From NCBI GenBank assembly GCA_028869035.1, contig JAGWTL010000086.1, forward strand, positions 1-10,219: a stretch of 10,219 nucleotides of DNA. Reading direction: 5' to 3'. A model generated the notes under the pieces. The model was given only the letters and a program-made list of their open reading frames with translations. It searched no databases and was not told where the DNA came from. How positions within the stretch are numbered: position 1 is the stretch's first letter; every line of letters begins with the position of its first letter. The translations under genes and the position numbers were made by a program. The stretch is from Burkholderiales bacterium (GTDB taxonomy: Bacteria > Pseudomonadota > Gammaproteobacteria > Burkholderiales > Burkholderiaceae_C). Shown piece by piece: positions 1 through 6,541 of the stretch.

Positions 1-1394
1 CGGTGGAAGACCACGCCTGGCGCCTGTACCGCCACCTCAAGGGCGAGGCCGCGCCGCTGCCACCGGCCTTCGTGACCGCGCTGGAGATGAGCGCGCAGGC
101 CCATGCGGCCATGGTGGCGGCGGTGGCGCCCTGTATCGACACGGCGATTTCCAAGACCGTCAACGTGCCGGCCGACTACCCCTACGCCGATTTCCAGGAC
201 CTCTACCTGCAGGCCTGGCAGTCGGGCCTCAAGGGCCTGGCCACCTACCGGCCGAATTCGATCCTGGGGAGCGTGCTGAGCACAGGCGTGGCGCCCACGC
301 CGGCCGCGCCGCTGCAGCTGGACGACGCCAACCGGCGCCTGGCGCTGGAGCGCCTGCCCGCGCCCGTGCTGGCCTCGCTGCGCTGGCCGGGCCGCCCCGA
401 GCTGCCCGGCGGCAACCTGGCCTGGAGCTTCATGGTGCACCATCCCTACGGCGAGTTCGCGCTCTTCGTGGGTGAACTGCCGGGCGAGGAAGGCGGGCCG
501 GCCCAGCCCTTCGAGGTCTGGGTCAACGGCGCAGAACAACCGCGCGGCCTGGGCGCGCTGGCCAAGACTCTGTCCATGGATTTGCGCTCCAAGGACCCGG
601 CCTGGCTCAAGCTCAAGCTCGACGCGCTGGCCACCGTGGCGGAAGAACGCGCTTTCGAGATGCCCTTCCCCCCGCACGGCGAACGCCGCCTCTTCCCCGG
701 CGTGGTGGCCGCCACGGCCGCGGTGGTGCGCTGGCGCTGCGAGCAGCTCGGTGTGTGGCGTGAGCGCGCGCAAGCTGCCGCCACCCCGGTGCTCGACGCC
801 ATGTTCGCCCGCGAGGAGCCGCTGACCGGCCCCTCGGGCACCCTGGCCTGGGCGGTGGACATCGACAACCCGGGCACGGGCGAGGCCTTCACGCTCACGC
901 TCAAGGAGATCAGCCTGCCCGGCCCCGACGGCACGCCGGTGAACCGGCCCTGCGCCATGGGCCTGTCGGGCAACTACCCGCGCGCGCTCGACGGTCTGGC
1001 GCGCCTGCTCTCGCTGGACATGCGTGTGGTGGACCCGGCCTGGATCGGCATGAAGCTGCGCAAGCTGCTCAACTACGCCGAACCCCTGGGCCACTTCATG
1101 GCCTTCGTGCCCGGCCTGCCGCACGGCGAACGCCGCCAGCAGACCTGGCCCTCCACCGTGGCCTACATGGCGCGCCTCATCATTCACCGCTACGCCATGC
1201 TGGGTGTGCTGGACGCGCAGGGTTACCCGCTGCGCGAGATGGGTGTGCTCGAAACGCCGGATGCACAGGCCGAGAGCGAGGAACCCGCCGCCATGGCCGG
1301 GCGCCCCTGCCCCGAGTGCGGCAACCCCACGGTCATCAAGAAAGACGGCTGCGACTTCTGCACCGCCTGCGGTTACGTGGGGCAGTGCGGCTGA
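1..1394 (+). CDS. nrdJ: Adenosylcobalamin-dependent (class II) ribonucleotide reductase, C-terminal part (5' end outside window)
   Basis: Reduces ribonucleotides to deoxyribonucleotides in the cytoplasm with adenosylcobalamin as radical source, so it works without oxygen. The frame is open from the window edge, so the true start and most of the catalytic barrel lie upstream. The first ~95 visible residues match the end of the class II catalytic domain, including DTAISKTVNVP (residues 46-56) and the LYLQAWQSGLKGLATYRP stretch (67-84). Two copies of a TSCPD-like domain follow, at about residues 138-251 and 279-402. They share patterns such as LxMDLRxxDPAW / LSLDMRVVDPAW and LPHGERR-type segments. 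The protein ends in a zinc-ribbon-like tail with Cys at 436, 439, 450, 453, 456 and 462 (CPECG...CDFCTACGYVGQCG), which in this family helps re-reduce the active-site cysteines. Family assignment is firm; the enzyme appears intact in what is visible. It converges on the lysR gene with 25 bp between stops. Confidence 0.93.
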   Translation, partial: VEDHAWRLYRHLKGEAAPLPPAFVTALEMSAQAHAAMVAAVAPCIDTAISKTVNVPADYPYADFQDLYLQAWQSGLKGLATYRPNSILGSVLSTGVAPTPAAPLQLDDANRRLALERLPAPVLASLRWPGRPELPGGNLAWSFMVHHPYGEFALFVGELPGEEGGPAQPFEVWVNGAEQPRGLGALAKTLSMDLRSKDPAWLKLKLDALATVAEERAFEMPFPPHGERRLFPGVVAATAAVVRWRCEQLGVWRERAQAAATPVLDAMFAREEPLTGPSGTLAWAVDIDNPGTGEAFTLTLKEISLPGPDGTPVNRPCAMGLSGNYPRALDGLARLLSLDMRVVDPAWIGMKLRKLLNYAEPLGHFMAFVPGLPHGERRQQTWPSTVAYMARLIIHRYAMLGVLDAQGYPLREMGVLETPDAQAESEEPAAMAGRPCPECGNPTVIKKDGCDFCTACGYVGQCG

Positions 1395-1419
1395 GGCGCC
1401 ACCGGAACCCGGGCCTGCC

Positions 1420-1434
1420 TCACGGTCGCCGTGA
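1420..1434. terminator. Small hairpin between convergent nrdJ and lysR, weak terminator candidate
   Basis: TCACGG-tcg-CCGTGA forms a perfect 6-bp stem with a 3-nt loop, overlapping the last codons and stop of the minus-strand lysR gene and 25 bp past the nrdJ stop. Neither side is followed by a T-run, so it does not meet the standard of an intrinsic terminator. It could block read-through in either direction, act in mRNA 3'-end protection, or be chance in GC-rich DNA. Confidence 0.3.
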
Positions 1435-2319
1435 CGGGGGCAAGAGGAAGCTCTGCCGCACGCGCTCCACGAGCTCATCCTCGAGGAAGGAACTCGGAAA
1501 ATTCGAGTTGCGTACCCGGAATACGGAGGACGTCGGCGCCTTGCTGATGGGACGAAACAAGAGGAGATCGTTGCGCCAGGCACGCGCGGTCAGATTGTCG
1601 ACCACGGCCACGCCTGCGCCGGCGGCTGTCAAAACGCAGGCGACTTGACCCGAGCGGACCTCTATGCGCCCGCGTTTAGACATGAGGGTCTGGGGGTAGG
1701 CTTCGGCCACCATCCGGCCCTGAGGCGTGTCGGGGCTGAACGCGATCATCCGCTCCTTCACGATCTCGCGCAGGGGCACCGAGCTTTCTTGCTCGAAGCG
1801 ATGGCCTTTCGGAAACACACAACTCATCGACCACGAGCCGATGGCTTCTGTCACGAGGGGTGCGTGGTCAATCGGCAGACTGCTGAAGCCCACGTCGGCC
1901 TCGCCGATGGTGAGCAGGCGCACCATTTCCCGCACGAGCTGAGACTCCACATAGAAGCAGGAGTCCGGATAGTCTGCCGAGAGCGAGGCCACAGCACCAG
2001 GGATGACTTCCAGCAGCAGGCTGGGAGTGGCGAGCACACGCAGCTCCAGGCCACCGCCGGACTTCAGCGCCTGGGCGCGTGCGTCGATGCGTTGCACGCC
2101 CCGGTACACCTGCTCGACTTCGGCGTACAGCGCATGCGCCTCGGGCGTGGGTCGCAGCCGCCCCTTGCCGCGCTCGAACAGGCTGACGCCGAGCTGCAGC
2201 TCGATGTGGCTGATCATGCGGCTGATGCCAGGCTGCGAGACGTGCAGCAGCCGGGCCGCGTCCGCGGTTGATCCGGTCAGCATGGTGGCGCGGAACACCT
2301 CAATCTGTCGCAGGTTCAT
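1420..2319 (-). CDS. LysR-family transcriptional regulator
   Basis: A 299-residue cytoplasmic DNA-binding regulator of normal length for the family. The N-terminal winged helix-turn-helix spans about residues 1-60: MNLRQIEVFRATMLTGS, then AARLLHVSQPGISRMI as the recognition region and LGVSLFERGKGRLRPT as the wing. The effector-binding periplasmic-binding-protein-like domain runs from about residue 92 to the end. The ATG at 2319 is chosen because the family's N-terminus begins exactly there; the ribosome binding site is weak (GAAG). It is transcribed divergently from the binding-protein/oxidoreductase/dehydrogenase operon, with a palindromic LysR-type box in the 114-bp gap. This is the classic arrangement for an activator of the divergent operon that also represses itself. 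The effector is probably the substrate of that operon or an intermediate, but the sequence does not name it. Confidence 0.93.
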   Translation of the reverse strand: MNLRQIEVFRATMLTGSTADAARLLHVSQPGISRMISHIELQLGVSLFERGKGRLRPTPEAHALYAEVEQVYRGVQRIDARAQALKSGGGLELRVLATPSLLLEVIPGAVASLSADYPDSCFYVESQLVREMVRLLTIGEADVGFSSLPIDHAPLVTEAIGSWSMSCVFPKGHRFEQESSVPLREIVKERMIAFSPDTPQGRMVAEAYPQTLMSKRGRIEVRSGQVACVLTAAGAGVAVVDNLTARAWRNDLLLFRPISKAPTSSVFRVRNSNFPSSFLEDELVERVRQSFLLPPSRRP

Positions 2320-2335
2320 GGCATCGCTTCGATCT

Positions 2336-2350
2336 ATAACAGTATGTTAT
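2336..2350. promoter_or_regulatory. LysR-type operator (T-N11-A inverted repeat)
   Basis: ATAACA-GTA-TGTTAT is a perfect inverted repeat with 6-bp arms and fits the LysR T-N11-A rule (T at 2337, A at 2349). Its centre lies about 64 bp upstream of the start site predicted for the divergent tctC-type operon, the usual position of a LysR recognition site. It also lies only 17 bp upstream of the lysR start codon, so binding there could repress lysR. A looser partner, ATATCA-N6-TGGTAT at 2354-2371, reaches the predicted -35 and could be the activation site. Seen in sequence; regulatory role inferred. Confidence 0.75.
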
Positions 2351-2371
2351 TCCATATCATCGAATTGGTAT

Positions 2372-2400
2372 TTGCCTGTTAATGGCGCCATTCATACGAT
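2372..2400 (+). promoter_or_regulatory. Predicted sigma70 promoter of the tctC-FAD-aroE-like operon
   Basis: TTGCCT (2372-2377) and TACGAT (2395-2400) each match the sigma70 consensus at 4 of 6 positions and are separated by 17 bp. Transcription would start near 2407, leaving a short leader before the ATG at 2434. A 12-bp perfect palindrome, AATGGCGCCATT (2381-2392), sits in the spacer. The weak boxes fit a promoter that needs the LysR activator. Confidence 0.5.
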
Positions 2401-2433
2401 GCCAGCTTTCAACGCCGACATTGGAGACAGCCC

Positions 2434-3441
2434 ATGACTTTGCCTTCCTCTTCGCTCCTGGTGCGCCGCCGCGCGCTACTCTCCGGTGCTGCCGCATTGA
2501 CAGGTGCCGCCGCCATCTGGCCCGAGCGCGTGTTTGCAAACACTGCCTGGCCTTCGCGCACCGTGCGCATCATCGTGCCCTTTGCCCCCGGCGGCGGTGC
2601 CGACAGCTCCGCCCGCGTGCTGGCCGAGCTGTTTGCGGTCCAGCTGGGCCAGGGCGTCATCGTCGAGAACAAGCCGGGCGCTGGCAGTGCGATCGGCGTC
2701 AACGCCGCTGCGCAGAGCAAGGATGGTCACACCCTGCTCATGGGCAGCAACAGCATGGTGATCAACCCCTCACTGCTGCCCAACATCGGCTACGACGTAG
2801 CGCGCGATTTCGATGCCGTGGGCATGGTTTCGGCCCAGCCGCTGGTGCTGGTCGTGCCGGTCGCCTCTCCGCTGAAGAGCTTTGCCGATGTGGTCTCCGA
2901 GGCCAAGGCCAAGCCCGGCCAGCTCATGGCGGGTAACAGCGGCAACGGTACGCTGGCGCACCTGGCGTCGGAGATCTTCGCGAGCCAGACCGGCACCACG
3001 CTCACCCCCGTGCCCTACAAGGGCGAGAGCGCGCTCATGCCGGACCTGCTCAGCGGCATGGTGTCCCTGGGCTTCCTGAACCTGCCCAGCGTGCTCTCGC
3101 ACATCCGCTCGGGCCGTCTGCGTGCGCTGGCCGTGTCCTCGCCGAAGGAAGTGCCGGAGCTGCCAGGTGTGCCCACGTTCCGCTCGTTGAACCAAGCCAG
3201 CCTGGAGGTGCAAGGCTGGGCCGCGCTGTTCGCGCCCAAGGGCACGATCCCGGCCGAAGGCCTGGCCAAGCTAGAAAAGCTGCTGGCGGTCGCACTGGCC
3301 TCGGACGCGGTGAAGAGCCGCTTTGCCTCGCTAGCCGTGTCGCCGGTAAACCAGAGCCGTGCCGACACTGTGAAGTTCATGCAGGCCGAGACCGCGCGTT
3401 ACGCCGTCGTGATCAAGGCGCGTGGCATCAAGGCGGATTGA
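2434..3441 (+). CDS. Tripartite tricarboxylate transporter (TctC/Bug) family substrate-binding protein
   Basis: A 335-residue periplasmic solute-binding protein of the Bug family, of normal length. The N-terminus has a twin-arginine-like export signal: RRR at 11-13 followed by ALL, then a hydrophobic Ala-rich stretch, with likely cleavage after VFA (33-35). The mature part shows the family signature WPSRTVRIIVPFAPGGGADSSAR (39-61), VENKPGAGSAIG (77-88), the NSGNGTLAHLASE region (168-180) that borders the ligand pocket, and the PELPGVPTF segment (241-249). GGAGA at 2423-2427, 6 nt before the ATG, is a good ribosome binding site. The partner membrane proteins TctA and TctB are not in the window, so this is an orphan binding protein, common in Burkholderiales. 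It may feed a transporter elsewhere or serve as a sensor. Ligands of the family are mostly carboxylates and aromatic acids. It is first in an operon with two oxidoreductases, which suggests it captures their substrate. Confidence 0.92.
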   Translation: MTLPSSSLLVRRRALLSGAAALTGAAAIWPERVFANTAWPSRTVRIIVPFAPGGGADSSARVLAELFAVQLGQGVIVENKPGAGSAIGVNAAAQSKDGHTLLMGSNSMVINPSLLPNIGYDVARDFDAVGMVSAQPLVLVVPVASPLKSFADVVSEAKAKPGQLMAGNSGNGTLAHLASEIFASQTGTTLTPVPYKGESALMPDLLSGMVSLGFLNLPSVLSHIRSGRLRALAVSSPKEVPELPGVPTFRSLNQASLEVQGWAALFAPKGTIPAEGLAKLEKLLAVALASDAVKSRFASLAVSPVNQSRADTVKFMQAETARYAVVIKARGIKAD

Positions 3442-3470
3442 ACGTGAGACCTGTGAACGGACGCGCGCCG

Positions 3471-4748
3471 ATGACGGTGGATGTACTTGTCTGCGGCGGT
3501 GGCGTCGCCGGCACCATGGCGGCTGTGGCCGCAGCGCGTCAGGGCGCTTCGGCGCTGTTGGTCGAGCGTTACGGCTTCCTCGGAGGCAATGCCACCGGGG
3601 GGGCCGTGGCGCAGTTCAACAGCTGGCAGACCGAGAAGGGTCGCCGGGTGATTGCCGGGTTGGCCAGCGAGGTCGTCGAGCGGCTACGTGCCTACCAGGC
3701 AGCTGGAAAACACGATGTCTTTGTGATGTCCACCGGGCACCGCATGGATCGCGTGGAGTACGCGCCCGAGGTCCTTAAGCTCGTGCTGGACGATCTCGTG
3801 ACGGAAGCCGGAGTGCAGCCCATGATGCACGCCAGTGTCTGTGATGTCGTCCGTGAAGGTGAGCACATCCACGCCGTCAGCCTGCTCACAAAGAGCGGTG
3901 TGATCGAGGTTCGGCCCCGTGTGGTGATCGATGCATCTGGCGATATCGACGTGCTGTACCGCGCGGGAGCGGACTTCCTGGAGCTGGACGCGGGCGATGT
4001 CCTGCAGCCGGCGACCATGATGTTCCGCTTCGGTCCGATCAACTTCGCGCGCTTCGATGCGCTGGCGCCTGCCGAGGTCCAGGCGCTGGCGCGCCAGGGC
4101 TACGCTAGCGGTGAACTGGCGCGTGCCGCGCTGCATTCGTCACGCGATCCGTATTCAGCCGACGGCTGGTTCAACATCAGCCGCCTGGGCATCGACGCCA
4201 CCGACGCCAGTGCCCTGAGCCGTGCCGAGATCGAGGGTCGTCGACAAGCCTGGAAGGCCGCGGCATACCTGCGGCGTGCTGTGCCTGGGTGCGAGAGCGG
4301 CAGGCTGCAGGCCTTTGCCACGCAGGTGGGAATTCGCGAGACGCGGCGCGTGCAGGGCGAGCACGTGCTCACGGCCGAGGAACTCCTGCAGCCAGTGAGT
4401 TTCGTCGACGGCATTGCCTGCGGTGCCTATCCGATCGACATCCACCCTGCGGCCGGTGGCGAGCTGATCTACAAAGCCCTGGGTGAAGATCATGCGTACC
4501 AGATCCCCTATCGCAGCCTAGTTCCGAAGGGCCTCTCGAACGCACTGGTGGCGGGGCGCGGCATCTCGGCCACACACGCAGCGCTGGCCGCGGTCCGGGT
4601 GATGACCATCTCGATGGCTGTGGGCCAGGCGGCCGGTACCGCCGCCGCCATGGCGTGCCAGAGCAAGAGTGCGCCCGATGTGCGCAAAGTGGATGCGACA
4701 GCCTTACGCGTTAGCCTGCTTGCGCAAGGCGCCTTGGTGGGTGACTGA
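3471..4748 (+). CDS. FAD-dependent oxidoreductase (FAD_oxidored / PF12831-type)
   Basis: A flavoprotein of about 425 residues, predicted cytoplasmic (no signal or membrane segment). The N-terminus begins with a dinucleotide-binding fold: VDVLVCGGGVAGTMAAVAAARQG (3-25) with GxGxxG at 9-14 and Glu32 (LLVERYGFLGG) for the ribose. Other family marks are VVIDASGDID (151-160), GIRETRRVQGEHVLT (287-301) and the C-terminal FAD loop AGRGISATHAALAAVRVM (361-378). The start is uncertain. The ATG at 3471 puts the Rossmann strand at the very N-terminus, as is usual, but has little Shine-Dalgarno. In-frame TTG 3438, GTG 3444 and GTG 3453 lie nearer an AAGG at 3430-3433, and TTG 3438 would overlap the upstream stop. 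The gene is tightly coupled to the binding protein before it and, 2 bp after its stop, to the shikimate-dehydrogenase-like gene. It probably oxidises or reduces the same compound or its product; substrate unknown. Confidence 0.88.
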   Translation: MTVDVLVCGGGVAGTMAAVAAARQGASALLVERYGFLGGNATGGAVAQFNSWQTEKGRRVIAGLASEVVERLRAYQAAGKHDVFVMSTGHRMDRVEYAPEVLKLVLDDLVTEAGVQPMMHASVCDVVREGEHIHAVSLLTKSGVIEVRPRVVIDASGDIDVLYRAGADFLELDAGDVLQPATMMFRFGPINFARFDALAPAEVQALARQGYASGELARAALHSSRDPYSADGWFNISRLGIDATDASALSRAEIEGRRQAWKAAAYLRRAVPGCESGRLQAFATQVGIRETRRVQGEHVLTAEELLQPVSFVDGIACGAYPIDIHPAAGGELIYKALGEDHAYQIPYRSLVPKGLSNALVAGRGISATHAALAAVRVMTISMAVGQAAGTAAAMACQSKSAPDVRKVDATALRVSLLAQGALVGD

Positions 4749-4750
4749 AC

Positions 4751-5587
4751 GTGCTCATCAATGGTCATACCGAGCTGATTGCTCTCATCGGCTACCCGAT
4801 GCACACGGTCAGGTCGCCTACGATCTACAACCCGTATTTCGAGTCGGCGGGCATCAATGCGCTGGTCGTCCCCATGGGCTGTCGTCCAGAGCGCTTTGCG
4901 GAGCTGATGCGTAGCCTGTTTGCGCTGGAGAACCTGCGCGGTGCACTTATCACCATGCCCCACAAGGTCGCGACGCTGGAGCTGCTGGACGAGGCCAGCG
5001 TGGCCGTGAAGGTGGCCGGTTCCTGCAACGCCGTACGTCGCGAGGAGGATGGTCGTCTGGTGGGTGACATGTTTGACGGCGAAGGTTTCGTACGCGGCGT
5101 GCGCCGTAAGGGCCTGCGCATGCAGGGCGCGCGAGCGCTGGTGGTGGGCTGCGGCGGTGTGGGTTGTGCCATCGCGGCCTCGTTGGCGGGTGCGGGCGTG
5201 GACACGCTGGCCTTGTTCGACGCGAATGCGGCATCGCCGCAGGCCTTGGCCGACCGTTTGCGCCTGTACTACCCGGCGCTGCAGGTGCAGGTAGGTAGCA
5301 AGGATCCGCAGGATTTCGATCTCGTCGTCAACGCGACGCCGCTGGGCATGAACGTGGGCGATCCTCTGCCGCTGGATGTCGGCCGCCTTTCGCCCCATAC
5401 CCTGGTGGGTGAGGTCGTGATGAAGGCCGAGATGACGCCCTTGCTGGAGGCAGCCCGGGCCCGGGGCTGCCCTGTCCAGATCGGCGCAGACATGCTGTTC
5501 GAACAAATCCCCGCGTACCTGGAATTCTTCGGCCTCCCGGTCACGACGGCCGATGCCCTGCGGGCGAGCGTCCGGCTTGTTTATTGA
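4751..5587 (+). CDS. Shikimate/quinate dehydrogenase-like oxidoreductase, copy 1
   Basis: A 278-residue cytoplasmic enzyme of the AroE/YdiB superfamily, full length for the family. The N-terminal substrate domain has GYPMHTVRSP (14-23), ITMPHK with the catalytic Lys72, CNAV with Asn93 and GDMFDG with the catalytic Asp109. The C-terminal Rossmann domain has GCGGVG (133-138), and Q252 lies in DMLFEQ. Compared with E. coli AroE, the first of two carboxylate-binding serines is replaced (Val20; Ser22 kept), NTDG is MFDG, and strand beta-2 ends in FDAN (Asp157) where NADP enzymes have NRT. I infer NAD rather than NADP use and a substrate other than shikimate. The GTG start follows the upstream stop by 2 bp, so translation is probably coupled. 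It is unlikely to be the biosynthetic AroE. Closest described relatives could be the YdiB, SdhL or Ael1 classes; which one cannot be told by eye. A close paralogue lies at 9467. Confidence 0.88.
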   Translation: MLINGHTELIALIGYPMHTVRSPTIYNPYFESAGINALVVPMGCRPERFAELMRSLFALENLRGALITMPHKVATLELLDEASVAVKVAGSCNAVRREEDGRLVGDMFDGEGFVRGVRRKGLRMQGARALVVGCGGVGCAIAASLAGAGVDTLALFDANAASPQALADRLRLYYPALQVQVGSKDPQDFDLVVNATPLGMNVGDPLPLDVGRLSPHTLVGEVVMKAEMTPLLEAARARGCPVQIGADMLFEQIPAYLEFFGLPVTTADALRASVRLVY

Positions 5588-5600
5588 CACAGGAGTCTGC

Positions 5601-5748
5601 ATGAGTGACTTGTTGACCCTCGGTACCGGTGAGCGCGAACCCCTGCAGGCCTTCTTCAGCGATGCCCGCAACCCCATTGGCGTGAACGGGCATGCAAACT
5701 CACACGGGCCGGCAGGCGGCAGTGTTGCGGCGGCACGCTTGGCCACCC
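5601..5748 (+). pseudogene. Orphan reading-frame start, possible remnant of a fourth operon gene
   Basis: AGGAG at 5591-5595 sits at ideal distance before an ATG at 5601, 13 bp after the copy 1 dehydrogenase stop. The frame begins MSDLLTLGTGEREPLQAFFS, continues ~50 residues that look protein-like (for example ARNPIGVNG), and then runs into the tetR promoter. It has no stop until 6494, but beyond ~5750 it overlaps tetR out of frame and reads as a Pro/Arg-rich shadow. I do not recognise the protein. The simplest reading is the 5' end of another gene of the operon, cut off when this DNA was joined to the tetR region. The end given here is only where the tetR promoter begins. A genuine small or overlapping protein is less likely. 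The rest of the 173-bp gap holds only the tetR promoter. Confidence 0.35.
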
Positions 5749-5754
5749 TATACT
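5725..5754 (+). promoter_or_regulatory. Predicted promoter of tetR, placing transcription start at the ATG
   Basis: TTGCGG (5725-5730) and TATACT (5749-5754; 5 of 6 consensus) are separated by 18 bp. The expected start, 6-7 nt past the -10, falls on the tetR ATG at 5761. There is no Shine-Dalgarno before that ATG, so the transcript may be leaderless. Confidence 0.5.
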
Positions 5755-5760
5755 TCACAA

Positions 5761-6450
5761 ATGAACGAACCAGTACATCTGCGCCGTGCACGTGTGGCCA
5801 AATCTGCGGCCCCCGCCCGCAAGGCGCCCGGCCGCACCAACGACCCGGACCGCACCAAGGCCAACATCCTGCAGGTCGCCGAGGTCGAGTTCGGCGAGAA
5901 GGGCCTGGCGGGCGCGCGCATCGACGAGATCGCCGAGGCCACACGGACCAGCAAGCGCATGATCTATTACTACTTCGGCAGCAAGGAAGGCCTGTACCTG
6001 GCCGTGCTCGAAGAAGCCTACCGGCGTGTGCGCGACATCGAATCCGAACTCAAGCTGCAGGACCTGGAGCCCGAGGAAGGCTTGCGCCGCCTGGTGGCCT
6101 TCACCTTCGACCACCACCTGCACCACGAGAGCTATATCCGCCTGGTGATGTCCGAAAACATCCACCGCGGGCAGTACCTGGCGCAGAGCCAGCGCATCCA
6201 GGAACTCAACGTGCCGGCGATTGCCGCGATCCGCAAGCTCTACGAACGCGGTCTCAAGGCCGGCCTGTTCCGCAAGGGCCTGGACCCGGTCGATATCCAT
6301 GCCTCGATCTCGGCCCTGAGCTTCTTCAACGTCTCGAACCGGCACACCTTCGGCATCATCTTCAAGCTCGACATGGCCTCCCGCGCCTACATCGCCCAGC
6401 GGCGCGAGAACGTGGTGGAAATGATCGTGCGTTTCGTGCGCAAGACCTGA
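5761..6450 (+). CDS. TetR-family transcriptional regulator
   Basis: A 229-residue cytoplasmic regulator. A basic, disordered N-terminal extension of ~30 residues precedes the TetR DNA-binding domain (TKANILQVAEVEFGEKG at 32-48; helix-turn-helix about 53-73 with ARIDEIAEATRTSKRMIYYYFGSKEGLY). The C-terminal ligand/dimer domain (about 85-229) is of ordinary size, with HHHLHHESYIRLVMSENIHRG-like composition around 118-137. I chose the ATG at 5761 because a -10 box sits just upstream and the codons before it read as non-conserved leader; an upstream ATG at 5692 would add 23 unlikely residues. It is codirectional with the TRAP genes, with a 91-bp gap that holds an inverted repeat, so it probably represses the TRAP/dehydrogenase operon until a ligand binds. 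Ligand unknown. Confidence 0.9.
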   Translation: MNEPVHLRRARVAKSAAPARKAPGRTNDPDRTKANILQVAEVEFGEKGLAGARIDEIAEATRTSKRMIYYYFGSKEGLYLAVLEEAYRRVRDIESELKLQDLEPEEGLRRLVAFTFDHHLHHESYIRLVMSENIHRGQYLAQSQRIQELNVPAIAAIRKLYERGLKAGLFRKGLDPVDIHASISALSFFNVSNRHTFGIIFKLDMASRAYIAQRRENVVEMIVRFVRKT

Positions 6451-6490
6451 GCGCGGCACGCTTTGCGGCCAGCAATCTCAGGGTTTTCCC

Positions 6491-6521
6491 TTAATTAAAA
6501 ACTAACCAGTTCGTACAAAAT
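6491..6521 (+). promoter_or_regulatory. Promoter/operator region of the TRAP operon
   Basis: An AT-rich island (TTAATTAAAA...TACAAAAT) stands out in GC-rich DNA. It contains the inverted repeat AACT-AACC-AGTT (6500-6511), a plausible TetR-family operator core. A weak promoter can be drawn with TTAATT (6491-6496) and TACAAA (6514-6519), 17 bp apart, so the repeat would lie in the spacer where a repressor blocks polymerase. The boxes match consensus poorly (3 and 4 of 6), so the exact promoter is uncertain. Confidence 0.45.
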
Positions 6522-6541
6522 AAACGCATGGAGACCTTGCT

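Noticed and set aside
1645..2271. Plus-strand open frame opposite lysR
   Set aside because: Shadow of the LysR gene; no start signal and no recognisable motif.
2381..2392. AATGGCGCCATT perfect palindrome as a second operator
   Set aside because: It lies in the promoter spacer and could be an operator, but it does not fit the LysR T-N11-A form and a 12-bp palindrome with a GGCGCC core can arise by chance; noted in the promoter entry only.
4508..5944. Long open frame on the minus strand (478 codons)
   Set aside because: It runs antisense across three well-supported plus-strand genes, is rich in Arg/Pro/His/Gln as expected of a high-GC shadow, and shows no recognisable domain.
5755..6459. Minus-strand open frame opposite tetR
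   Set aside because: Mirror of the TetR coding frame with no domain; tetR on the plus strand has clear helix-turn-helix motifs.
6454..6468. Sigma54-like GGCAC...TTGC element after tetR
   Set aside because: Only 8 nt separate the GG and GC elements; sigma54 promoters need 10.
6481..6490. GGGTTTTCCC as a terminator for tetR
   Set aside because: The stem is only 3 bp and no T-run follows; too weak to call.
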